A stretch of 49,427 nucleotides of DNA from Acidobacteriota bacterium (GTDB lineage: Bacteria; Acidobacteriota; Terriglobia; Bryobacterales; Bryobacteraceae), in NCBI GenBank assembly GCA_016870915.1, contig VFZY01000014.1, forward strand, positions 1 through 49,427. Direction: 5' to 3'. The notes under the pieces were generated by a model. It had not been told where the DNA came from and made no database searches. It saw only the letters and a list, made by a program, of their open reading frames with translations. Each line of letters begins with the position of its first letter. Position 1 is the stretch's first letter. Shown piece by piece: positions 34,409-40,970 of this stretch. Position numbers and translations under genes: made by a program.

Positions 34409-35074
34409 TTACTTCCGCTCGAACAGCAGTAACGTCTCCTCCCGGTTCTCCCGGCGATAAACCAACTCCAGCTTCCGGATCTTCCCCGCCTTTTCGTCTG
34501 TGGCGAAATACAACGTTCCCGCTACGGCGCCATCTGTCGTCTCTTCCTTGAGCGCCGCATCGTTCACGGCCTCATCCGCTGAAACTCTCTCCGGCTTCTC
34601 CAGCCGTTGATGTTCCTCCGCCGGGGCCCGCGGCTGGGGCGGTAAGGGCCGCGTTGTCGGATCGCCCGGAAACCGCGGAGTCCGTGGCGGTCGCCCCAGA
34701 ATAACCCCCGCGTCTCCCAAGCCGCCACCCGCCTGGAACGTGGGGCGCCGCGTCCAGTCGCCGTGTTTCAACGAGGCTGCCACAAACCCCGGAGGTTGCG
34801 AGAGAATGGCATACTTTCGCCCATTCACCCGCAGCAGAAAGTGTCCTGAGTTCACCGCCACCGGCCGCCCGCGCACCGGGTACAACCCAACCTCCACCAC
34901 CAGATAGCCCGGAACGAAATGCGACACCCCCTGGTGCATCAAGCTGTGCACCAGATACTCCGCGCCCACCGCCATCCCGGTCATCGCGCCGTGCGACGGG
35001 TAGTCTTCCGCCTTCGTCCGCGGGTCCAGCCCCGCCACGCCAGCCAACAGAAGAAGACCCGCCGCGCTTGTCAT
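34409..35074 (-). CDS. Secreted protein of unknown function between two receptors
   Basis: 221 residues that I cannot assign to a family. A short signal-like N-terminus (MTSAAGLLLLAGVAG) leads to a compact region (about 25-115) with beta-like segments (VPGYLVVEVGLYPVRGRPVA, GHFLLRVNGRKYAI). A Pro/Arg-rich linker (about 125-155: RPPRTPRFPGDPTTRPLPP) follows, then a charged C-terminal part (KIRKLELVYRRENREETLLL). It sits 5 bp after receptor 6 and 6-24 bp before receptor 5, so it is surely co-transcribed with them. A periplasmic or surface partner of the receptors is an inference from position only. Confidence 0.75.
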   Translation of the reverse strand: MTSAAGLLLLAGVAGLDPRTKAEDYPSHGAMTGMAVGAEYLVHSLMHQGVSHFVPGYLVVEVGLYPVRGRPVAVNSGHFLLRVNGRKYAILSQPPGFVAASLKHGDWTRRPTFQAGGGLGDAGVILGRPPRTPRFPGDPTTRPLPPQPRAPAEEHQRLEKPERVSADEAVNDAALKEETTDGAVAGTLYFATDEKAGKIRKLELVYRRENREETLLLFERK

Positions 35075-35079
35075 CGCGT

Positions 35080-38000
35080 CTAAAACATGTACTTCAATCC
35101 GAACTGAACCACACGGGCATCGCCGGGCATACCCGCCGCGCCCTGATTCGTGCTCGTCACCCGGCCGAAGTTGTCAGGGTCGCGGATGTTCAAGCCCGGC
35201 GCCCCCAGGTTGACGTGGTTGAAGAAGTTGAACATCTCAACCCGGAACTGGAAGTTATGCCGCTCCCCGATGCGGAAGTTCTTGTTCGCCGACGCGTCCA
35301 CCTGGCTCAGCCCCGGCAGATGCAGCGCAATGCGCGGAGCCGATCCGAACGCTCCCGGCCTCGGCAGCGTGAATGCACTCGTGTTAAACCACCGCGCACG
35401 CGTCCGGCCCCCCCGGTCGAGCATCGCCTTCTGGCCCGCCACCGCCTCCGGCCGCGACACCACTCCGGTGCCTGTTGTGTCCACGACGCCTGCCAGCGCC
35501 GCACCGAAGCCCGTCTGCAGCGTCGTGATGGTGCCCAACTGCCACCCGCCCAGCAACGTTCTCACCGCCTGACGCGACGCATTCCGGAACAGCGGCACAT
35601 CGTAGATCGCCGCCAGCGAGAACCTGTGCCGGATGTCGAACACCGAATCCGACCGGCTTCCGCGCAGGTCAAAGTAATCCTGAATGCCCGACAGGAAAGA
35701 CCCTCCGCCCACGCTCGAGATATCCGCATTCGACAGGCTCTTCGACCACGTAAACGACCCTATCATCGTGAATCCGCTCGCCACCCGCCGCTCCGCCTTC
35801 ATCTGCAGCGAATGATAGGTCGAGTTCCCGATCGCCTTCGTCACGCTGATGTTGTCGAACCCCTGGAACGGCCGCCGGCTCGCAATCGACGGGGTTGTCG
35901 GCGAGGGCACCAGCGTCTGAATCGGCCGGTTCCCGTCGAACGTCGCCGTCAGCCGGGTTCCCTTCGATCCCACGTAACCCACATCCCAGAAAATGCCGCC
36001 CGGCAGCCGTTTCTGCAGCGTCAGGTTCCACTGCTGTGTGTAGCTGGTGCGCAGATGTGGATCAAGCGCGCCCGATCCAAACAGCCCCGCACGCGTCTGC
36101 CCCTGCGTCTGGAACGCCGTCTCCACCCGGATCGGGTTCGCCGCATTCCCCGTGAACGCGAACGTCTTCACAATCGGAGGATTCAGCGTCAGAGTCGTCC
36201 ACGAATTCGTGATCTCCGGCGTGAAATACACGCCATAGCCGCCACGCACCACAAAGTCGCTCAACCGCGGCACCTGGTAGGCAAACCCGAACCGCGGCCC
36301 GAAATCGTTCCGGTCCGGATACACCAGCGCCGCCGGCCGGTCCGATGTGTTGGGGATCTCCGGGAAACCGTGGAAGGTCTGCCGCACCGGCACAAACCCG
36401 TTCAGGTCGAAGTTGGTTGCGGTGCCGCGCTGCACCGGCGGCTTGAAGTACTCGTACCGCATCCCGTAGTTGATCGTCAGCCGTGGCGACACTTTCCAGT
36501 CGTCCTGAAAATAGTAGCCGTGCCAGTTGTTGTTCATGCGGGTCGCGAACGGCTCCACACTCACCTGCGCCGTAGTTGCCAGCCCCAGTAGAAACTCGGC
36601 GAACTGATGATCCCGCGTCGCCGCTCCAACTGCCGTCACCGTGCCGTCAAACCCGAACGAGCCACGCGCGTTCACCGCTTCGTCGAACGTCCAGTTCCGC
36701 CGCGCCACCAACCCGCCGATTTTCAGATTGTGCGCACCGCGCCTTACGGAAAGGTTGTCGCTCACCTGCCACAACTGGTTCAACCGGTCCCGGGGCCCAA
36801 TCCCGCGCACCGTCGGCAGCACATACCCCGCCGTGAACGTCGGTGGACCGAAATCGCGCGGACGCTTCGCCACGCCCGGAATCCCGATCAGATTCGCGAT
36901 ATCCAACTCGGGCTTGTCCGTCGTCCCGAAGAACTCATGCTCGAAGAACCGGTGCCACCCCAAGCGCAGTTCGTTGATCACCGTGGGCGAAAACACGTGC
37001 ACCTCCGCCAGGCTCGCATTCTGGCCGCGCGCCGTGTTTCCTCGCGTGTCGAACCCGAACGTCGGCGTCGTGTTGTCCGCCTGCTGGTTGTAGATATAGC
37101 TTACGGAAAGCGTATCGTTCGCGCCCAAATTCTGATCCACGCGCGCCACATGCTGATCCTGCGTGATCGGCGCCGCCACCCGAGGCCCCCGGAAGTTGAT
37201 CCCCGGTTCATTCGTGTTCGGCGAGGGAACCCAGCCGTCCAGGAACTTCCGCGCATAACCGGCAACCCGCGCCGCCGGAATCCGGTTGCCCGGAAACGGA
37301 GTCCGCGTCGCGGGATCGTTGATCACCGCCGCGACACCGGAAAAATCACCCTGCCGCTGAGCCGCCGGCGGCACCAGCGCCTGCCCGCCAAACGATCCGG
37401 CCACCTGACGCCCCGCCTCCCAGTTGTAGAAGAAGAATGTCTTGTTCTTCCCGTTGTAAATCTTCGGGATCAGCACCGGCCCGCCAATGTTCACGCCATA
37501 TTGATTCCTGTTCAAACGCGGCGGCTTCGCACCCGGCGTCCGTGGCTGAAAACCGTTCAGCGCCGTGAACGCATCGTTGCGGTTGAACTCCCACGCCGTC
37601 CAGTGATACGTGTTCGTTCCGCTCTTCGTCGTCAGATTCACCTGGCCGCCCGGCGCTCCGCCCACGTCCGCCGAATAGGTGCTGCTCTGCACCTTGAACT
37701 CATTGATCGCGTCGATCGATGGCGAAAAGCTGAAGCTATAGCTGTCCAGGTCCATCGCCTCAATCCCGTCGTAATAGAACCGGTTCTGCGTATCGCGAGC
37801 TCCATTCGCCGACATCCCCACTGCCTGTCCCACCGACCCGCGCAGACGCCGCACCGTAATGCTCCCCGGTGTGCCCGGATTCACCCCCGGCGTCAGCAGA
37901 GCCAGTTGCACGAAGCTCCGCCCGTTCAACGGAAGCTCAACCACCTTCTGCGAATCGATCACCGTGCCCACCGTGGCATTCTCGGTCTGCATCAGCAGCG

Positions 38001-38349
38001 CCGCCGCCTCCACCTTCACCGATTGCGCTGCCTGCCCCAGCGTCATCTTTACATCCACGCGCGCCACCTGATCCACACTCAGCGCCAGGCCCTCCACTTC
38101 CGCCCGTTGAAAGCCGGCCGCCTCCACGCTCATCGCATACGGGCCCACCGGCAGAAAATTGAACTCGTACCCGCCGCTCTGGTCCGTCTGCGCAGATCGC
38201 GCCAGGCCGGTCTGGGTGTTTCGCACCTCCACCTTGGCCGCCGCGATCACCGCTCCCGACGGGTCGGTCACCGTACCCACCACCTTCGCGGTCGTCGACT
38301 GCGCCATCGCCGCCGCCGCCGTCATCAAAGCGAGACAAAAAATACGCAT
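35080..38349 (-). CDS. Oar-type TonB-dependent receptor 6
   Basis: 1089 residues: signal peptide (MRIFCLALMTAAAAMAQ), regulatory domain (about 20-110: VGTVTDPSGAVIAAAKVEV, GGYEFNFLPVGPYAM), plug (LNGRSFVQLALLTPGV, SANGARDTQNRFYYDG, ADVGGAPGGQVNLTTKSGT) and a barrel ending VVQFGLKYMF. The start ATG is preceded by AGGGGGG, which doubles as its ribosome site and as the homopolymer at the end of the phosphatase gene. The unknown secreted protein follows 5 bp after the stop. Confidence 0.92.
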   Translation of the reverse strand: MRIFCLALMTAAAAMAQSTTAKVVGTVTDPSGAVIAAAKVEVRNTQTGLARSAQTDQSGGYEFNFLPVGPYAMSVEAAGFQRAEVEGLALSVDQVARVDVKMTLGQAAQSVKVEAAALLMQTENATVGTVIDSQKVVELPLNGRSFVQLALLTPGVNPGTPGSITVRRLRGSVGQAVGMSANGARDTQNRFYYDGIEAMDLDSYSFSFSPSIDAINEFKVQSSTYSADVGGAPGGQVNLTTKSGTNTYHWTAWEFNRNDAFTALNGFQPRTPGAKPPRLNRNQYGVNIGGPVLIPKIYNGKNKTFFFYNWEAGRQVAGSFGGQALVPPAAQRQGDFSGVAAVINDPATRTPFPGNRIPAARVAGYARKFLDGWVPSPNTNEPGINFRGPRVAAPITQDQHVARVDQNLGANDTLSVSYIYNQQADNTTPTFGFDTRGNTARGQNASLAEVHVFSPTVINELRLGWHRFFEHEFFGTTDKPELDIANLIGIPGVAKRPRDFGPPTFTAGYVLPTVRGIGPRDRLNQLWQVSDNLSVRRGAHNLKIGGLVARRNWTFDEAVNARGSFGFDGTVTAVGAATRDHQFAEFLLGLATTAQVSVEPFATRMNNNWHGYYFQDDWKVSPRLTINYGMRYEYFKPPVQRGTATNFDLNGFVPVRQTFHGFPEIPNTSDRPAALVYPDRNDFGPRFGFAYQVPRLSDFVVRGGYGVYFTPEITNSWTTLTLNPPIVKTFAFTGNAANPIRVETAFQTQGQTRAGLFGSGALDPHLRTSYTQQWNLTLQKRLPGGIFWDVGYVGSKGTRLTATFDGNRPIQTLVPSPTTPSIASRRPFQGFDNISVTKAIGNSTYHSLQMKAERRVASGFTMIGSFTWSKSLSNADISSVGGGSFLSGIQDYFDLRGSRSDSVFDIRHRFSLAAIYDVPLFRNASRQAVRTLLGGWQLGTITTLQTGFGAALAGVVDTTGTGVVSRPEAVAGQKAMLDRGGRTRARWFNTSAFTLPRPGAFGSAPRIALHLPGLSQVDASANKNFRIGERHNFQFRVEMFNFFNHVNLGAPGLNIRDPDNFGRVTSTNQGAAGMPGDARVVQFGLKYMF

Positions 38350-39904
38350 CAGGTTCTACCCCCCTCTTGTATTCGATCTCCCGAAATGCCTCCAGCCGGT
38401 CAATCTCCTCAACCGGCTGCGTCACGGGCGAACGGAAAAACCGCGTAACCATCGTATCGAAAGTGAAGTCCACCAGCAGGAAGCCGTTCTCTTCCACGGC
38501 CGGCAAGCGCTCCTCAACCGTCACATGCAACGACGGATACGGATGCGTCCGCCGCCCCTGCGAAGGCCACCCGTTCAGCGTGCTCACCGGGCCCGGCAGG
38601 ATCGCATGCACCGGCCGGCGGCTCAAATCCACCTTACCGGTCCGTACAATCCGCGCCTCTCCAATAGCGTGCATGTCGCCGCTGATCCACAGCGGCACCC
38701 GCTCCTCCATCGCCGAGGAAGCCTGCATCAGCCGGTCATGCTGAGCGGTCCATCCCGGCTGATAGAAAGGCTTTGGCACCTTGTGTGTCAGCCGCCCATC
38801 GGCGCCCAGAATGTCGGCGTACCAGTCGCCCCACTTGCCCGCGCTCCACACCGGCGGCATCGATGGCACGTTCACCACGTGTGCCGCTCCCGGCGCCGCC
38901 ATCCGGGCCTTGATCCAATCCTCGGCCTCCCGCGCAATCGTCACTGCGTTCTGCCCCGCCAGCGTCAGGTACCGCCGGCAGTCGAACAACAGGATCTCCG
39001 CCAACTGCCCGAACCGCAGCGTGCCATACGCCTCGCTGGTGCCCGCTGGAGCATCCGGCGCCGAGGAGCCCGGCAGTCCCACCGGCCGGTTCGCATCGGG
39101 CAGAAACTCCGGAAAGTACAGGCGCCGCGTCCCGCGCCCAAGCTGCAACATCAGATGATCGGGCGGGAACGTCACCATCCGCTCATTGGCGTCGTCGTTT
39201 TCAAAGTAATCGTGATCGTCCTGCAGGAAGTACGCCGGCGTCGACCGCAGCCGCGTTCCATACAACCGTCCGATCTGCTCCTGCGCCACCCGCTTCAGCA
39301 CATCCTCGTTCGCCGTGCCCAGCACCGGCAGCGTCCGGTCGAATCGTCCCACGGATCGCACCAACTCGTCGCGATATCCGGGTGGCGCGCCCGTCTGCCG
39401 CAGATCCCAATAGATGTGGTCCCCGTTCGCGATCACCGCGTCCGGCTGAAAGGTCAGCGCCCGGTCCAGCAGACGCTGCCTCCGCGCTATTGGGTGATAC
39501 ACCTTCAGCCCGCTCGGATTGATTGCCCGCTCATCACCGCCGGCGCAGGTGTAGATCAGCAGCCGGAAGCGTGCCGCCGCCGTCCCCGGCTCGGGAAACG
39601 TCGCCACCTTCCACACATCGCACAACGCCCGCTTGCGGCCATCGAACAACTCCAGCGTATGCGGAGTCCCCGGCGCAAGCCCCGTCACATCGAACTGCCA
39701 GAACCGGCCCGCCGTGTCCGACATCCGCCCAGCCGCAACCCGCTGCCCTACACGCAAGACCGGAGTTCCGGCCGGCGCACCCGCGAAAGATGCCTTCAAC
39801 AGCAGCCGCTCATGATTCACGGCCGGCACAAGATGCGTCACCGAACCCGGTTGCCAGGCCGCGGCCGCGGCGCTGGAAAGAAGAAACTCACGTCGGTTCA
39901 TCAT
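37937..39904 (-). CDS. Tat-exported PhoD-like metallophosphatase, stop lost at a G6 tract
   Basis: The conserved part is about 514 residues: a Tat signal (MMNRREFLLSSAAAAAW), a cap domain, then a PhoD-like metallophosphatase core with ANGDHIYWD, FLQDDHDYFEND and WISGDMHAIGEARI (metal-binding Asp, His and Asn). It should hydrolyse phosphate esters outside the cytoplasm. The family-like sequence ends at about EIDRLEAFREIEYKRG. There the message reads a run of six G (38359-38364); with five G a TAG (38356-38358) would end the gene. With six the frame continues about 140 residues through the start of receptor 6 as a Gly/Asp-rich tail that is not protein-like. Either slippage, a recent mutation or a base-call error explains this. 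The TPR gene ends 10 bp upstream. Confidence 0.8.
   Translation of the reverse strand: MMNRREFLLSSAAAAAWQPGSVTHLVPAVNHERLLLKASFAGAPAGTPVLRVGQRVAAGRMSDTAGRFWQFDVTGLAPGTPHTLELFDGRKRALCDVWKVATFPEPGTAAARFRLLIYTCAGGDERAINPSGLKVYHPIARRQRLLDRALTFQPDAVIANGDHIYWDLRQTGAPPGYRDELVRSVGRFDRTLPVLGTANEDVLKRVAQEQIGRLYGTRLRSTPAYFLQDDHDYFENDDANERMVTFPPDHLMLQLGRGTRRLYFPEFLPDANRPVGLPGSSAPDAPAGTSEAYGTLRFGQLAEILLFDCRRYLTLAGQNAVTIAREAEDWIKARMAAPGAAHVVNVPSMPPVWSAGKWGDWYADILGADGRLTHKVPKPFYQPGWTAQHDRLMQASSAMEERVPLWISGDMHAIGEARIVRTGKVDLSRRPVHAILPGPVSTLNGWPSQGRRTHPYPSLHVTVEERLPAVEENGFLLVDFTFDTMVTRFFRSPVTQPVEEIDRLEAFREIEYKRGVEPDAYFLSRFDDGGGGDGAVDDREGGGYGDRPVGSGDRGGQGGGAKHPDRPGAICADGPERRVRVQFSAGGPVCDERGGGRLSTGGSGGPGAECGSGGARGCKDDAGAGSAIGEGGGGGAADADRECHGGHGDRFAEGG
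38356..38364 (-). promoter_or_regulatory. G6 tract overlapping receptor 6 ribosome site and phosphatase stop
   Basis: On the minus strand six G followed by TAG, 6 bp before ATG 38349. Loss of one G puts the TAG in frame with the phosphatase. The same G-run is the only ribosome-site candidate for receptor 6, so length changes here could alter both genes. Confidence 0.55.
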
Positions 39905-39914
39905 GCAGTCTCGA

Positions 39915-40859
39915 TTATCTCAAGGTTCCCGTTTCACCCGGCCCTCGTAACGACGCCACCCGGCCCGCATAGATCTGGTGCAGATGGAACCATGCCTCCT
40001 CATCCTCCCGCCGGCGCAGCAGGTGCGTGTACTGCTGCCGGTCCCGCAGCAACAGCCGCCGTGTCATCGGCACCGCCTTCCCTGAGTGCCCCGCCAGCGC
40101 CTCCTTAACCCCGCCGTGGTACGGAAACAGTTCCCGAGCCGTCTCCAGCACGCCCTTCGCCTCCGCCCGCCGCTCCAGCACATCGTAGGCATAAGCCAGC
40201 AACTGGTGCGCCTCCGGAAGCCTTTGATGCCGCGCCGCTGTGATCAGATGCGGAACAGCCTCCTCCGTGCGCTTCGTCCCCAGCAGATACTGTCCCAGCC
40301 GCAGGTTCGGCAGGAATGCGTTCTCATCCCTCTCCAACTCCGCCGCGAACGCGGCCGCCGCTTCCTGATACCGGCGCCGCACCCACAGCGCTTCGCCCGC
40401 ATCCGCGTAGATACCCGTCATCGCCCCGTCCAGCACCGCGGCCTGCCGGAACAGCCTCAGCGCCTCCTCCACCCGGTCCGCCATCAGCGATTCCTTGGCC
40501 AGATGATGCGCCCGCCGTGCCGAACTCTCAGGCAGCCCCGCCAGCTTTCCCGCCAACTCCGCCACTCGCCGCTCCAGCGCTTCACGATAGGAAACCGCGA
40601 ACGCCGTGTCCTTCGCCTTATCCCGCGCGATCACCTCAAACTGCTCAATCGCCGCCTCGGCATCGCCCAGTTTCAGACAGGCCACACCCAGCAGATACCG
40701 GTACTCCACACCACCAGGACCCGCGCGCACCGCATCCCGCAGCACCACACGAGCCCGCTCAAACTCCCCCTGCGCCACCAAAGCCCGCCCCAACTCCAAC
40801 TCTGGCGTCTGCGCCACCACCAGGCCCCACACAGCCGCCACCGCCACGGAGCCTGTCAT
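39915..40859 (-). CDS. Secreted TPR-repeat protein
   Basis: 314 residues from ATG 40859. The frame is open to 40961, but that extension only translates the tandem repeats upstream. A signal peptide (MTGSVAVAAVWGLVVAQ) leads into at least four tetratricopeptide-like repeats (for example LGRALVAQGEFERARVVLRD, YRYLLGVACLKLGDAEAAIE, AGEALWVRRRYQEAAAAF, LRLGQYLLGTKRTEEAVPHL). These are protein-docking scaffolds. It is the first gene of the minus-strand unit leading to the phosphatase and the two receptors, and is divergent from the ClpV-like gene. Confidence 0.85.
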   Translation of the reverse strand: MTGSVAVAAVWGLVVAQTPELELGRALVAQGEFERARVVLRDAVRAGPGGVEYRYLLGVACLKLGDAEAAIEQFEVIARDKAKDTAFAVSYREALERRVAELAGKLAGLPESSARRAHHLAKESLMADRVEEALRLFRQAAVLDGAMTGIYADAGEALWVRRRYQEAAAAFAAELERDENAFLPNLRLGQYLLGTKRTEEAVPHLITAARHQRLPEAHQLLAYAYDVLERRAEAKGVLETARELFPYHGGVKEALAGHSGKAVPMTRRLLLRDRQQYTHLLRRREDEEAWFHLHQIYAGRVASLRGPGETGTLR

Positions 40860-40904
40860 ATCCGCATCGTACACCGCCTCCGCCCCCGGTCGGGACACAC
40901 ACTC

Positions 40905-40962
40905 ATCGCGCACACCCACCATCGGACACACCCACCATCGGACACACCCACCATCGGACACA
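40905..40962. repeat. 16-bp tandem repeat in the TPR/ClpV divergent promoter
   Basis: The unit ATCGGACACACCCACC occurs at 40921-40936 and 40937-40952. A variant copy is at 40905-40920 (ATCGCG at its start) and a partial copy (10 bp) at 40953-40962. It ends 8 bp before the TTG start of the ClpV-like gene and lies 46 bp upstream of the TPR gene start. The 1.5-turn spacing does not favour same-face binding; copy-number variation or regulator sites are both possible. Confidence 0.85.
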
Positions 40963-40970
40963 ATAGAGTC

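Noticed and set aside
40860-40961. N-terminal extension of the TPR protein (start at 40961)
   Set aside because: It translates the repeats as CVRWWVCPMVG-like sequence; ATG 40859 gives a clean signal peptide.
40086-40970. N-terminal extension of the ClpV-like gene to an ATG at 40086
   Set aside because: The extension is antisense to the TPR gene and translates the tandem repeat; ClpV homology starts right after TTG 40971.
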